Positions 1 to 10,278 of a DNA stretch of 64,000 nucleotides are shown piece by piece. The stretch covers positions 143,878 through 207,877 of the forward strand of contig JAFDWN010000004.1 in the NCBI GenBank assembly GCA_018268465.1, written 5' to 3'. Made by a program: the position numbers and the translations under genes. The stretch is from Actinomycetota bacterium. GTDB lineage: Bacteria > Actinomycetota > Actinomycetes > Mycobacteriales > Mycobacteriaceae. The notes under the pieces are model-generated. The model ran no database searches and was not told the DNA's origin. It worked only from the letters and a program-made list of their open reading frames with translations. Position 1 is the stretch's first letter, and each line of letters begins with the position of its first letter.

Positions 1-2367
1 CTCGGCTGGCTGCAGTCCGACATCGCCGCGAACACCGTGCGGCCGCGGGGACGTATCCACCGTCACGACGACCGTTCGCTGCAGGTGCACAGTTGTCACG
101 GACCGGCCCGGCAGATCGACGTGCTGCGCGAGGTACTACTCGGACTTCTTGCCGACGACCAGACGCTGGAACCCCGCGACATCCTGGTGATGTGTCCCGA
201 CATCGAGACCTACGCACCGCTGATCGTCGCCGACTTCGGCCTGGGCGATGTGCTCACCGAGGGTCATCCCGCACATCGATTGCGCGTGCGCCTGGCCGAC
301 CGGTCACTGATCCAGACCAATCCGCTGCTCGGCGTGGCCGCGTCGCTGCTCGTGCTGGCGGGCGGGCGGGCGACCGCCAGCGAGGTGCTCGACTTCGCCC
401 AATCACCGCCCGTCCGTGCCCGATTCGGATTCGACGACGACGATTTGGACGTCATCACCCGCTGGGTCCGCCAGGCGAATGTGCGGTGGGGGTTCGACCA
501 GCGGCACCGGCAGCCCTACGGCGTGGATTTCGTGCACAACACCTGGCGTTTCGGCATCGACCGGGTGCTCGCGGGTGTCGCGGTCTCCGCCGATGCGCAC
601 TCCTGGATCGATTCCACGCTGCCGCTGGACGACGTCGGCAGCAACCGCGTCGAACTGGCGGGCCGGCTGGCGGAGTTCGTCGACCGGCTGCACCGGGTCA
701 CTACTTCGCTGAACGGTGTTCTGCCGCTGCGTGACTGGCTGTCCCGGCTCGCCGACGGGGTGGACCTGCTGACCCGCGTCGCCGACGCCGACGCCTGGCA
801 GCGCAGCCAGCTCCGGCGGGAGTTCGCCGATGTGGTCGACGACGCGGCGCAGCGTTGCGAGACGCCGATGCGGCTGTCCGACATCCGGGCGCTCCTCGAC
901 CGCCGCCTCGGCGGCCGGCCGACCCGCGCGAACTTCCGTACCGGCACCCTGACGGTGTGCACGATGGTGCCGATGCGTTCGGTGCCGCACCGGGTGGTGT
1001 GCCTGGTGGGTCTGGACGACGGTGTATTCCCGCGACTGGGCGTCGTCGACGGCGACGACGCGCTGGCCCGCAACCCACTGACCGGTGAACGCGACATCCG
1101 CTCCGAGGACCGGCAACTGCTGCTCGACGCGGTCAGCGCAGCCACCGAAACACTGGTCATCAGTTATACCGGGGCCAACGAGTACTCGGGTCAGCCGCGA
1201 CCGCCCGCGGTGCCGTTGGCCGAACTGCTCGACTCCATCGATGCCACCACGGAAACCGCCGTACGCGACCGCGTCGTCATCAGCCATCCGTTGCAGCCCT
1301 TCGATATTCGCAACGTTCGACCGGGCGCCCTGGTGCCGGGCGTGGCGTTCAGCTTCGACCCCACGGCGTTGCGGGCGGCCCGCGCCGCGAGCGAGCCGCG
1401 CCGCGCCCGGCCGCCGTTCGTCGCCGGACCGCTGCCGCCGCTACCCGCCCACGATGTGGGTCTCGACGAGCTCGCGGACTTCTTCAGGGATCCGGTGAAG
1501 GGTTTCTTCCGCGCGCTCGACTACACGCTGCCCTGGGACGTCGACGGCGTGACCGACGCCATGCCGGTCGATATCGACGCACTCGAGGAATGGACCGTCG
1601 GCGACCGGATGCTCTCCGACATGGTGCGCGGGATGACACCGGACGACGCCAGGCAGGCCGAATGGCGCCGCGGCACACTGCCTCCCGGCCAGCTGGGCTG
1701 GCGCCGCGCGACCGAGATCCGCGATCAGGCCCAGCAGTTGGCCGCCGCGGCCGCGCGGCTGCGTCAGCCGGTGTCGCACGCGCACGACGTGGACATCGAC
1801 CTGGGTGCCGGACGGCGGCTGACGGGCACCGTGTCACCGGTTTTCGGTGACCGGCTGGTGTCCGTCACCTATTCCCGGCTCAGCGGCAAGCACCTGCTCG
1901 AAGCGTGGATTCCGTTGCTGGCCTTGACCGGAGCCTATCCTGGCCGGCCCTGGTCGGCCAGCTGCATCGGCAGGCACCGGCGCGGCCCCGCGCCCCGGCG
2001 GGTGGAACTCGCCGCTCCCGCGGACACCGCGGTCGAACTCCTGCGGGATCTGGTGGCGATCTACGACGCCGGCAGGCGCGAACCGCTGCCATTGCCCGTC
2101 AAGACGTCGTTCGCCTGGGCGGAGGCCCGCCACAGCGGCGACGACCCCGAACAGGCCGCGGGGTACCGGTGGCGATCCACCGATCGGTTCCCCGGCGAGG
2201 AGCGCGAGCCCGCGCATATGCGCGCCTGGGGTCCCGACGCACGATTGGGCGACCTGATGGCGCCGGTGCGCCCGGGTGAGGAGTACGACGGCGAGGCACA
2301 CCGGCTGGGCGCGTATGCAGCCCGGCTCTGGCTACCCCTGCTGCGGGCCGAACAGAGCGGGCCGTGA
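1..2367 (+). CDS. recC: RecBCD enzyme subunit RecC (5' end outside window)
   Basis: RecC is the non-catalytic, Chi-scanning subunit of the RecBCD helicase-nuclease; in mycobacteria this complex serves mainly single-strand annealing. The frame is open from base 1 (the first bases read LGWLQSDIAANT, typical of the RecC N-terminal third), so this is the 3' part of a longer gene and not an ORF starting at the internal GTG at 37. Around bases 943-1035 the protein reads GTLTVCTMVPMRSVPHRVV and then LDDGVFPR, the conserved RecC block before the inactive nuclease-like domain. The stop TGA overlaps the recB ATG by one base, implying translational coupling in a recC-recB-recD operon. Only the missing start limits the call. 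Confidence 0.95.
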   Translation, partial: LGWLQSDIAANTVRPRGRIHRHDDRSLQVHSCHGPARQIDVLREVLLGLLADDQTLEPRDILVMCPDIETYAPLIVADFGLGDVLTEGHPAHRLRVRLADRSLIQTNPLLGVAASLLVLAGGRATASEVLDFAQSPPVRARFGFDDDDLDVITRWVRQANVRWGFDQRHRQPYGVDFVHNTWRFGIDRVLAGVAVSADAHSWIDSTLPLDDVGSNRVELAGRLAEFVDRLHRVTTSLNGVLPLRDWLSRLADGVDLLTRVADADAWQRSQLRREFADVVDDAAQRCETPMRLSDIRALLDRRLGGRPTRANFRTGTLTVCTMVPMRSVPHRVVCLVGLDDGVFPRLGVVDGDDALARNPLTGERDIRSEDRQLLLDAVSAATETLVISYTGANEYSGQPRPPAVPLAELLDSIDATTETAVRDRVVISHPLQPFDIRNVRPGALVPGVAFSFDPTALRAARAASEPRRARPPFVAGPLPPLPAHDVGLDELADFFRDPVKGFFRALDYTLPWDVDGVTDAMPVDIDALEEWTVGDRMLSDMVRGMTPDDARQAEWRRGTLPPGQLGWRRATEIRDQAQQLAAAAARLRQPVSHAHDVDIDLGAGRRLTGTVSPVFGDRLVSVTYSRLSGKHLLEAWIPLLALTGAYPGRPWSASCIGRHRRGPAPRRVELAAPADTAVELLRDLVAIYDAGRREPLPLPVKTSFAWAEARHSGDDPEQAAGYRWRSTDRFPGEEREPAHMRAWGPDARLGDLMAPVRPGEEYDGEAHRLGAYAARLWLPLLRAEQSGP

Positions 2368-5300
2368 TGGACCGTTTCGACCTGCTCGGACCGCTGCCCG
2401 CGGCCGGATCCACGACGGTACTCGAGGCCAGCGCCGGGACCGGCAAGACCTTCGCGCTGGCCGGGCTGGTGACCCGCTACGTCGCCGAAGGCGTTGCGAC
2501 CCTGGACGATATGCTGCTGATCACCTTCAGCCGCGCCGCCAGCCAGGAGCTTCGTGACCGGGTGCGCGGTCAGATCGCCTCCGCGTACCGCGCGTTCGAG
2601 ACTCCACCCGATGGCGAGAACGAACTGCTCACCCACCTGCTCGCGGGCACCGCGGCGCAGCGCGCGGCACGCCGCGAGCGCCTCGGTGACGCACTGGCCG
2701 GGTTCGACGCGGCGACCATCGCCACCACCCATCAGTTCTGCCAACTGGTGCTGAAGTCACTCGGGGTGGCCGGTGACACCGACGCCGGCGTCACCCTGGC
2801 CGAAAGCCTCGACCCGTTGGTGACCGAGATCGTCGACGACCTGTACCTGGCGCATTTCGGGCGCGAACGCGACAACCCCGTCCTCACCTATCGCGACGGC
2901 CTGCGGCTGGCGCGCGACGTGCTGGCCAATCCGGCCGCCGCGCTGCGGCCGGTCGCGCCGGAACCCGGATCCCGCGCCGACGTGTGCGTGCGGTTCGCCA
3001 GAGACGTTCTGACCGAACTGGATACCCGCAAGCGGCGGATGGGAGTCCTCGGCTACGACGATCTGCTGAGCCGGCTGGCCTCGGCTCTGGCCACCGAGGA
3101 CTCCCCCGCGCGGCTGAGGATCCGGCGGCGCTGGCCCATCGTGATGGTCGACGAGTTCCAGGACACCGACCCCGTGCAGTGGCAGGTGATCGACCGGGCG
3201 TTCAGCGGCCACTGCACCCTGATCCTCATCGGCGACCCCAAACAGGCCATCTATGCGTTCCGCGGCGGCGATATCGTCACCTACCTCCGAGCCGCCGACA
3301 CTGCGGGGGAAAAGAAGACCCTCGCCACGAACTGGCGCAGCGACGGCGCTCTGGTGCAGCGGCTGCAGGCGGTGCTGCGCGGCGCGGAGCTGGGCGATCG
3401 CGCGATCGTCGTGCACGATGTGCAGGCCCGCCACGAGGGTTCACGGCTGGCGGGGGCGCCGAGCACAGACCCCTTCCGGCTGCGGGTGGTGAAGCGAACG
3501 ACGTTCGGGCGCCGGGGAATCCAGAACCTCCCCATCGCCGATCTGCGCGAGCACATCGGCAGGGATCTCGCCGCCGACATCGCGGCGCTGCTGTCGAGCG
3601 CCGCGACCTTCGCCGGCAGGAGGCTGGCGGCACCCGACATCGCGGTGATCGTCGAGACCCACAGGGATGCCCGCATCTGCTACCGGGCACTGTCGGACGC
3701 GGGCGTCCCCGCGGTGTACACCGGGGATTCGGATGTGTTCGGTTCGGCGGCCGCCGACGACTGGCTGTCGCTTCTCGAGGCGTTCGACCAACCGCACCGC
3801 GCCGGGGTGGTGCGCGCCGCCGCGGCGACGATGTTCTTCGGTGAGACCGCCGAAACCTTGTCCGCAGGCGGTGATTCGCTCACCGACCGGTACGCAGAAA
3901 CCCTGCGGGAGTGGGCCGGCCATGCCCGCGAACGCGGTATCGCAGCGGTCTTCGAAGCCGCACAGTTGACCGGGATGGGCGATCGGGTGCTGTCGTGGCA
4001 GGGCGGCGAACGTCATATGACGGATCTGGCGCACCTGACCCAACTGCTCCAGGACGCCGCGCACCGCGACCACCTCAACCTGCCCGCACTGCGGGACTGG
4101 CTGCGCACCCAACGCGACACGCGCGGCGGTGCCGTCGAACACAGCCGCCGGCTGGACAGTGACGCCGCGGCCGTGCAGATCATGACGGTGTGGGCGAGCA
4201 AGGGGCTGCAGTTCCCCGTCGTCTACCTACCCTTCGCGTTCAATCGGCATGCGCAGGAACGTGATCTGGTGCTGTTTCACGACGATGCGGGTACCCGTTG
4301 TCTGCATGTGGGTGGGCCGGACAGCCCGGATTTCACCGACGTGCAGCGACGCGGCCGCCAGGAAGCCGCCGGCGACGACAGCAGGCTCATGTACGTGGCG
4401 TTGACGCGGGCGCAGGCGCAGGTCGTGGCGTGGTGGTCACCGGCCTTCCACGAACCCAACGGCGGGCTGTCGCGGCTGTTGCGCGGCAGGCGGCCCGGTG
4501 AACCCCGGGTACCCGACCGCGCGCAGCCGGCAAAGGTCAGCGACGACGCTGCACTGGCCCGGCTGCGGGAATGGGAGCTGGCGGGCGGACCGGTGATCGA
4601 GGATTCCGTCGTGGCGGCGGTCCCACCGGTGGCGCCGCCGCATCCCACACCCGCGGGCTTGTCCGTCCGCCACTTCCACCGGCGCGTGGACACCACCTGG
4701 CGCCGGACGTCGTACTCGGGCCTGATCAAGGCCGCCGAAACGACCGGAGTCGGCAGTGAACCGGAGGCGGTACAACTCGACGACGAGGTCGACGATATTC
4801 CTGAGATCCCGGTGAGCCGAACCCCTTCGGGTCCCGACGTCGTCTCCCCGATGGCACTGCTGCCGGCGGGTGCGACGTTCGGCACGCTCGTGCACGCCGT
4901 CCTGGAGACTGCCGACCCGATGGCGACCGACCTGCGCGGTGAGCTGGAGTCCCATATCCGGGCGCATGCGGTGTGGTCGCCGGTCGACGTGCCCCCGCCC
5001 GACCTCGCCGCCGCGTTGGTGCCGATGCACGACACCCCGCTGGGGCCGTTGGCGGGCGGGATGACGCTGCGACGCATCGGTCTGCGGGATCGGCTGCGCG
5101 AGATGGATTTCGAATTCCCACTGGATGGCGGGGACCAACGCGCCACGGCCGGGGACCTCCGGCTGCACGAGGTGGGATCGCTGGTGGCCGAGTTGCTCCC
5201 GCGTGACGACGTGCTCGCGCCCTACGCGCAACGGCTGCGGGACGGTGCGCTGGCGGGTCAGACGCTGCGCGGGTACCTCGCCGGTTCGGTGGACGCGGTG

Positions 5301-5678
5301 CTGCGCATTCCCGACGGGCAGGGGCACCGCTACCTGGTGGTGGATTACAAGACCAACAGGCTCGGTGTCGCCGGACGGGCGCTGACCGCCGCCGACTATG
5401 TCCGCCCGCGGCTGGTCGAGGCGATGCTGCACACCGACTATCCGCTGCAGGCGCTGCTGTACAGCGTTGTGCTGCACCGATTTCTGCGGTGGCGGCTGGC
5501 CGGTTACGATCCGCAGCGGCACCTCGGCGGTGTGCTCTACCTGTTCGTCCGGGGAATGTGCGGCGAGCACACCCCAATCGTGGACGGACATCCCGCCGGT
5601 GTGTTCAGTTGGTCTCCCCCGGCGGCCCTGGTGACCGGTCTGTCCGATCTGCTCGGCGGGGACAGGACCGTCCGATGA
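2367..5678 (+). CDS. recB: RecBCD enzyme subunit RecB (helicase-nuclease)
   Basis: RecB is the 3'-5' SF1A helicase and sole nuclease of RecBCD. About 1103 residues, normal for the family. Visible in order: Walker A EASAGTGKTFALAGL near residue 20-34, Walker B MVDEFQDTDP near 260, LIGDPKQAIYAFRGGD, motif V/VI segments VWASKGLQFPVVYLP and DDSRLMYVALTRAQ, and a C-terminal RecB-type nuclease domain with LVHAVLE, SVDAVLR and VVDYKTNRL near residue 990, supplying the usual His-Asp-Asp-Lys set. ATG at 2367 shares its A with the recC stop; a GTG at 2364 is an alternative. The gene ends in an ATGA overlap with recD. No defect is seen, so the enzyme should be active. Confidence 0.96.
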   Translation: MDRFDLLGPLPAAGSTTVLEASAGTGKTFALAGLVTRYVAEGVATLDDMLLITFSRAASQELRDRVRGQIASAYRAFETPPDGENELLTHLLAGTAAQRAARRERLGDALAGFDAATIATTHQFCQLVLKSLGVAGDTDAGVTLAESLDPLVTEIVDDLYLAHFGRERDNPVLTYRDGLRLARDVLANPAAALRPVAPEPGSRADVCVRFARDVLTELDTRKRRMGVLGYDDLLSRLASALATEDSPARLRIRRRWPIVMVDEFQDTDPVQWQVIDRAFSGHCTLILIGDPKQAIYAFRGGDIVTYLRAADTAGEKKTLATNWRSDGALVQRLQAVLRGAELGDRAIVVHDVQARHEGSRLAGAPSTDPFRLRVVKRTTFGRRGIQNLPIADLREHIGRDLAADIAALLSSAATFAGRRLAAPDIAVIVETHRDARICYRALSDAGVPAVYTGDSDVFGSAAADDWLSLLEAFDQPHRAGVVRAAAATMFFGETAETLSAGGDSLTDRYAETLREWAGHARERGIAAVFEAAQLTGMGDRVLSWQGGERHMTDLAHLTQLLQDAAHRDHLNLPALRDWLRTQRDTRGGAVEHSRRLDSDAAAVQIMTVWASKGLQFPVVYLPFAFNRHAQERDLVLFHDDAGTRCLHVGGPDSPDFTDVQRRGRQEAAGDDSRLMYVALTRAQAQVVAWWSPAFHEPNGGLSRLLRGRRPGEPRVPDRAQPAKVSDDAALARLREWELAGGPVIEDSVVAAVPPVAPPHPTPAGLSVRHFHRRVDTTWRRTSYSGLIKAAETTGVGSEPEAVQLDDEVDDIPEIPVSRTPSGPDVVSPMALLPAGATFGTLVHAVLETADPMATDLRGELESHIRAHAVWSPVDVPPPDLAAALVPMHDTPLGPLAGGMTLRRIGLRDRLREMDFEFPLDGGDQRATAGDLRLHEVGSLVAELLPRDDVLAPYAQRLRDGALAGQTLRGYLAGSVDAVLRIPDGQGHRYLVVDYKTNRLGVAGRALTAADYVRPRLVEAMLHTDYPLQALLYSVVLHRFLRWRLAGYDPQRHLGGVLYLFVRGMCGEHTPIVDGHPAGVFSWSPPAALVTGLSDLLGGDRTVR

Positions 5679-7444
5679 CGACGAACGAGCGCGCGGGCCA
5701 GGAGCATCCGGCTACCGACGACGCGGTCGATCCGCTGAGCTGTGGGCAGGCCCGCGGCGCGACGGGTCTGCTCGCGACGTTCAACCGGGCCGGCGTCCTC
5801 GACGCCGCCGATGTCCACGTGGCCCAACGACTGACGACGATGGCCGCAGAGCCCGACCAGCGGGTGGCCCTGGCCGTGGCGCTGGCGGTGCGCGCGCTGC
5901 GGGCCGGATCGGTGTGTGTCGACCTGAGAGCCGCCGAAACCCACATCGGGACAACCGGTCTGCCGTGGCCGGTCGCCGACGACTGGTTGGCAGCCGTGCG
6001 CGCGAGCCCGCTGACCGGGAACCCGCCGGTGCTGAGGCTGCGCGATGACCTGCTCTACCTGGACCGCTACTGGCGCGAGGAACAGCAGGTCGCCGACGAC
6101 GTGCTGGCGATGCTGGGGACACGCCCGCCCGATCCGGTGCCTGATTTCGGCGGGCTGTTTCCCCCGGGCTTCGACGAGCAACGCCGCGCCGCGCAGATCG
6201 CGTCGACCCAGCGACTGACCGTACTCACCGGAGGTCCGGGCACGGGCAAGACCACCACGGTCGCGCGGCTTCTGGCGCTGTTGGCCGAACAGGCCGAGTT
6301 GAGCGGCCGCGCCCGGCTGCGCATCGCGCTCGCAGCGCCGACGGGTAAGGCGGCCGCCCGGCTGCACGACGCGGTGCTGGGGGAGCTCGACGCGCTCGAC
6401 GGGCAGCACCGGCGCCGGCTGGACGGCCTGCGGGCGACGACCTTGCACCGGCTGCTGGGCAGCCGGTCGGACAGCTCGTCGCGATTTCGCCATCACCGCG
6501 AGAACCGGCTGCCGCACGATGTGGTGGTCGTCGACGAGACGTCGATGGTTTCGCTGACCATGATGGCGCGCCTGCTGGAGGCGGTGCGGCCGGACACCCG
6601 GCTGCTCCTGGTCGGCGACGCCGACCAGCTGGCCTCGGTTGAGGCGGGTGCGGTGCTGGCCGACCTCGTCGACGGGCTGGGAACGCGTGGCGACGCGGTG
6701 ATCGCCTCGCTGCGGACATCGCACCGCTTCGGCCGCTCGATCGGCCGGTTGGCGACCGCGATCCGTGCCGGGGATGCCGACCGCGTCGTCGAACTCCTCA
6801 GGGCGGGCGACGAGCACGTCGAATGGGTCCACGCCGGCGAACCGCAGGACTTCCTGCGGGCCGTACTCGTGCCGCAGGCTCTCGAACTCAGAGGTGCGGC
6901 GCTGCGTGGCGACGTCGCGGCCGCGCTGAGCGCCCTGGCCGAGCACCGGCTGCTGTGCGCACACCGGCGCGGCCCGTTCGGCGTCACCCACTGGAACCGG
7001 CAGATCGAGCGCTGGGTCAGCGAGGCGACCGGCGAGGCCGTCCGGTCGGCGTGGTATCCCGGCCGACCGGTGCTGGTCACCAGCAACGAGCACGGCCTCG
7101 GGCTCTACAACGGCGACGCAGGGGTGACGATGGTCGTCGACGGTGAGCTGCGGGTGGTCATCGCCGGTGCGGGCGGCGCGATGGAGTTCACCCCGGGGCG
7201 GCTGGCCGACGTCGAGACGATGCACGCGATGACGATCCACAAGAGTCAGGGCAGTCAGGCGGACGACATCACTGTGCTGCTGCCGCCGGAGGATTCGCGG
7301 CTGTTGACACGGGAGCTGTTCTACACCGCGGTGACGCGTGCCAAGAACCGTGTTCGTGTCGTCGCCGCCGAGGCGGCGGTGCGCGCGGCGGTGGACCGGC
7401 GCGCGATGCGGGCATCGGGTCTGCGGGGCCGGTTGCGGGCCTGA
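5675..7444 (+). CDS. recD: RecBCD enzyme subunit RecD (5'-3' helicase)
   Basis: RecD is the 5'-3' SF1B motor of RecBCD. The protein is 589 residues from the ATG at 5675, chosen because it overlaps the recB stop as ATGA and matches the family start; the frame is open further upstream but that stretch is recB shadow. Walker A GGPGTGKTTT lies near residue 186, Walker B VVVDETSMVS near 283, then LLVGDADQLASVEAG, and the C-terminal UvrD_C_2 block reads AMTIHKSQGSQADDI followed by ELFYTAVTRAKNRV. All helicase motifs are intact. It is the last gene of the recCBD operon; the next gene begins about 110 bases on, behind its own regulatory site. Confidence 0.96.
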   Translation: MTTNERAGQEHPATDDAVDPLSCGQARGATGLLATFNRAGVLDAADVHVAQRLTTMAAEPDQRVALAVALAVRALRAGSVCVDLRAAETHIGTTGLPWPVADDWLAAVRASPLTGNPPVLRLRDDLLYLDRYWREEQQVADDVLAMLGTRPPDPVPDFGGLFPPGFDEQRRAAQIASTQRLTVLTGGPGTGKTTTVARLLALLAEQAELSGRARLRIALAAPTGKAAARLHDAVLGELDALDGQHRRRLDGLRATTLHRLLGSRSDSSSRFRHHRENRLPHDVVVVDETSMVSLTMMARLLEAVRPDTRLLLVGDADQLASVEAGAVLADLVDGLGTRGDAVIASLRTSHRFGRSIGRLATAIRAGDADRVVELLRAGDEHVEWVHAGEPQDFLRAVLVPQALELRGAALRGDVAAALSALAEHRLLCAHRRGPFGVTHWNRQIERWVSEATGEAVRSAWYPGRPVLVTSNEHGLGLYNGDAGVTMVVDGELRVVIAGAGGAMEFTPGRLADVETMHAMTIHKSQGSQADDITVLLPPEDSRLLTRELFYTAVTRAKNRVRVVAAEAAVRAAVDRRAMRASGLRGRLRA

Positions 7445-7458
7445 CCGCGGCGGCAGGC

Positions 7459-7478
7459 GCAGGGACTTTGGTCCCCGG
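7459..7478 (+). promoter_or_regulatory. DosR (DevR) box upstream of ctpF
   Basis: The 20 bases GCAGGGACTTTGGTCCCCGG carry the core GGGACTTTGGTCCC. The described mycobacterial DosR consensus is TTSGGGACTWWAGTCCCSAA, so the GGGAC/GTCCC arms match, with differences at the outer positions and one central base. It lies 92 bases upstream of the ctpF TTG (last site base 7478, start 7551, 72 intervening bases) and just after the recD stop. In M. tuberculosis ctpF (Rv1997) is a DosR-regulon member, so the position makes biological sense: induction by hypoxia, NO or CO. Binding is inferred. Confidence 0.85.
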
Positions 7479-7527
7479 ATCGGCCCATCGGCTTGCGCAC
7501 CCCGGCACCGCCACGGACGATCGGAAC

Positions 7528-7554
7528 ATGGCCGACCGATACACAGTAAATTGA
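7528..7554 (+). CDS. possible 8-residue leader ORF before ctpF
   Basis: ATG at 7528 opens a short frame encoding MADRYTVN and ending in TGA at 7552-7554. That stop overlaps the proposed TTG start of ctpF (7551) as TTGA, the same arrangement as the coupled gene overlaps elsewhere in the window. ctpF itself has no convincing Shine-Dalgarno sequence before its TTG, so coupling from this leader could supply ribosomes. The leader also has only a weak purine stretch (CGGAAC) upstream and could be leaderless or chance. No function for the peptide itself is proposed. Confidence 0.35.
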   Translation: MADRYTVN

Positions 7555-10259
7555 CAGCTACATCACAGTTGGCGATCGAGGACGCCGAATTCGCCGGGCT
7601 CGTACACGCGCGCAGCCGCGCGGAGATCCTTGCCACGCTGGACACCACGACGAGCGGGCTGAGTTCGGCCGAAGCGGCCAACCGGCTCGAACTCAACGGT
7701 CCCAACCGGCTGCCCGAACCCGGCCATCGGCCGGCGATCGTCCGATTCGCGGCGCAGTTCAACAACGTCCTCATCTACATCCTCGTCGCCGCGGGTGTGC
7801 TCAAGGCGATCCTTGGCCAGTGGGTGGACTTCGCGGTGATCATCGCCGCGGCGGTGATCAACGCGGTGATCGGCTACCTGCAGGAGGGCAAGGCCGAACG
7901 CGCGCTGGACAGCATCCGCTCCATGCTCTCGGTCAGCGCGCAGGTGCGTCGCGACGGCGACTGGGTGAACGTCGACGCCGAAACCCTGGTCCCCGGTGAC
8001 ATCGTGCGCATCGGCTCCGGCGACCGCATCCCGGCCGATATGCGCCTGCTCGACGTGAGCAACCTGCGGGTCGAGGAGTCGGCGCTGACCGGCGAGTCGG
8101 TGCCCGCGGCCAAACAGGTGACCCACGTCGAGTCCGACGCCGGATTGGGCGACCGCACCTCGATGGTGTACTCGGGCACCATCGCCTCGGCGGGCACCGG
8201 TGTCGGCGTGGTGACCGCGACGGGCAGCGCCACCGAGATCGGCCGCATCCAGTCGCTGATCGCCGACGTCGAGGGTATCGACACTCCCCTTACCCGCAAG
8301 CTCGCCCAGTTCGGCAGCCGGCTGTCGGTGGTGATCCTGGGTATGGCCGCGGTGATGCTGGTGGTCGGGCGGCTGCTGCACGAGTTCTCCGTCGACGAGT
8401 TGATATCGGCGGCAATCGGTTTCGCGGTGGCCGCGGTACCGGAGGGGTTGCCGGCGGTGGTGACCGTGACACTGGCGCTCGGCGTGCAGCAGATGGCACG
8501 GCGCAACGCGATCACCCGCAAACTGCCCGCGGTCGAAGCGCTCGGTTCGGTGAACGTCATCTGTTCGGACAAGACCGGGACCCTGACGCAGAACGAGATG
8601 ACGGTCCGCACCGTGGTCACCGCGCGGCACCGGTTCGCAGTCGCGGGGACCGGCTACCGCCCGCACGGCGACATCGATCTCGACGGCGTGCCCGCCACCC
8701 CCGGCGACCACCCCGACCTGGCGGCGCTGCTGACCACCATGGCGGTGTGCAACGACGCGCGGCTGACCGAGACCGACGGGCATTGGCATATCGTCGGCGA
8801 GCCGACCGAAGGTGCGTTGCGCACGCTGGCCCAGAAAGCCGGGGTGGACGGCGCCGACCATCCGCGGCTGGCGTCGGTGCCGTTCGAATCGGCGAACAAG
8901 TTCATGGTGACACTCAACGACGGTCCGCTCGGCGAACGGTTCCTGCACGTCAAGGGTGCGCCGGACCGTCTGCTCGACCGCTGCCGCACCCAACTACGCG
9001 GCGGCGTCGCCGAACCACTCGAACGCACCTTCTGGGAAGGGCAGATCGACGACCTCAGCGGTCAGGGGCTGCGGGTGCTCGCCGCCGCCCGCCGCCCCGC
9101 ACCGGGTGTCGACGATGTCGAGATCGACGACGTCGCAGCCGATCTCGAGTTCCTCGGCGTCGTCGGGATCGTGGACCCACCCCGCCCGGAAGCCATCCGC
9201 GCGATCACGAAATGCCACAGCGCCGGCATCCAGGTCAAGATGATCACCGGCGACCATGCGGGCACCGCCCGCGCCATCGCCCACGAGATGGGCATCACCA
9301 CCGCGCCCGATGCGGCCGTACTGACCGGCGCCGACCTGCAGTCGATGAGCCAGCCCCGGCTGCGGGAGGTGGTCGGCGACGTCGACGTCTACGCCCGCAC
9401 GAGCCCTGAACACAAGCTGCGGATCGTCAGCGCGCTGCAGGCCGAAGGCAAGGTCGCGGCGATGACCGGCGACGGTGTCAACGACGCCCCGGCGCTGGCC
9501 AGGGCCGACATCGGTGTCGCGATGGGGATCAAAGGCACGGAGGCCACCAAGGAGGCCGCCGACATCGTCCTGGCCGACGATAATTTCGCCACCATCGAAC
9601 GCGCGGTCGAGGAAGGCAGGAGGATCTTCGACAACATCCGCAAGTCGGTGCTCTTCCTGCTGCCCACCAACGGATCTCAATCGCTGGTGATCCTGGTGGC
9701 GATTCTGTTCGGGCTGGCGATGCCGCTGCAGCCCGTGCAGATCCTGTGGGTCAACATGGTCACGGGTGTCACGCTGTCGCTGGCGCTGGTCTTCGAGAAG
9801 GCCGAGGACGACGTGATGTCCCGGCCGCCGCGGCGAAGCAACCGTGCGTTGGTGGAGCCGGCCGACCTGGCGATGATCGCGATGGTCTCGATCCTGGTCG
9901 CCGGGGCCACCATCGCGGTGTTCTTCGTCGCACGGGCCGGCGGCCATTCGCTGGCGGTCGCGCAGACGGCCGCGGTGAACATGCTGGCACTGGGCCAGCT
10001 GGCGTACCTGTTCAACTGCCGGTTCCGCAACGCGTCGAGTCTGCGTCCCGCCGTGCTGCACGGCAATCGGTGGGTGTGGTGGATGGCGGGCGCGCTGGTA
10101 GTGCTGCAGCTGATCTTCGTCTACACGCCGTTCATGAACACCTGGTTCCACTCCGCACCAATCACCTGGATCGGCTGGACGGCGGCCGCCGTGTTGTCCG
10201 TGGCGATCTTCCTCGTCGTCGAGTTGGCGAAGTGGGTGGGCCGCCGGCTGGGGTACTGA
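7551..10259 (+). CDS. ctpF: P-type (P2A-like) cation-transporting ATPase CtpF
   Basis: Membrane cation pump of the calcium/P2 ATPase group; M. tuberculosis CtpF is implicated in calcium export. From the TTG at 7551 the product is 902 residues, matching the roughly 905 of CtpF, whereas the longer open frame upstream runs through recD and the DosR box. Motifs: N-terminal cation-ATPase domain (residues 10-75), [11 protein letters not shown] near 178 (actuator), PEGLPAVV in TM4, phosphorylation loop [12 protein letters not shown] near 338, hinge [16 protein letters not shown] near 636, and about six C-terminal membrane segments. The DosR box upstream predicts induction under hypoxia or NO. The start lacks a clear ribosome-binding site (see leader ORF). 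Confidence 0.9.
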   Translation: MTATSQLAIEDAEFAGLVHARSRAEILATLDTTTSGLSSAEAANRLELNGPNRLPEPGHRPAIVRFAAQFNNVLIYILVAAGVLKAILGQWVDFAVIIAAAVINAVIGYLQEGKAERALDSIRSMLSVSAQVRRDGDWVNVDAETLVPGDIVRIGSGDRIPADMRLLDVSNLRVEESALTGESVPAAKQVTHVESDAGLGDRTSMVYSGTIASAGTGVGVVTATGSATEIGRIQSLIADVEGIDTPLTRKLAQFGSRLSVVILGMAAVMLVVGRLLHEFSVDELISAAIGFAVAAVPEGLPAVVTVTLALGVQQMARRNAITRKLPAVEALGSVNVICSDKTGTLTQNEMTVRTVVTARHRFAVAGTGYRPHGDIDLDGVPATPGDHPDLAALLTTMAVCNDARLTETDGHWHIVGEPTEGALRTLAQKAGVDGADHPRLASVPFESANKFMVTLNDGPLGERFLHVKGAPDRLLDRCRTQLRGGVAEPLERTFWEGQIDDLSGQGLRVLAAARRPAPGVDDVEIDDVAADLEFLGVVGIVDPPRPEAIRAITKCHSAGIQVKMITGDHAGTARAIAHEMGITTAPDAAVLTGADLQSMSQPRLREVVGDVDVYARTSPEHKLRIVSALQAEGKVAAMTGDGVNDAPALARADIGVAMGIKGTEATKEAADIVLADDNFATIERAVEEGRRIFDNIRKSVLFLLPTNGSQSLVILVAILFGLAMPLQPVQILWVNMVTGVTLSLALVFEKAEDDVMSRPPRRSNRALVEPADLAMIAMVSILVAGATIAVFFVARAGGHSLAVAQTAAVNMLALGQLAYLFNCRFRNASSLRPAVLHGNRWVWWMAGALVVLQLIFVYTPFMNTWFHSAPITWIGWTAAAVLSVAIFLVVELAKWVGRRLGY

Positions 10260-10278
10260 AGGTGTTTCGCGTTCCGCG

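Noticed and set aside
37-120. GTG at base 37 as the start of recC
   Set aside because: The same frame is open from base 1 and already encodes conserved RecC residues, so the gene begins upstream of the window.
5489-5674. Longer N-terminus for RecD
   Set aside because: This stretch overlaps recB in another frame; the coupled ATG at 5675 fits the family start and the ATGA overlap.
7338-7550. Longer N-terminus for the CtpF ATPase
   Set aside because: It would run through the end of recD and the DosR box and gives Arg-rich, non-homologous residues.
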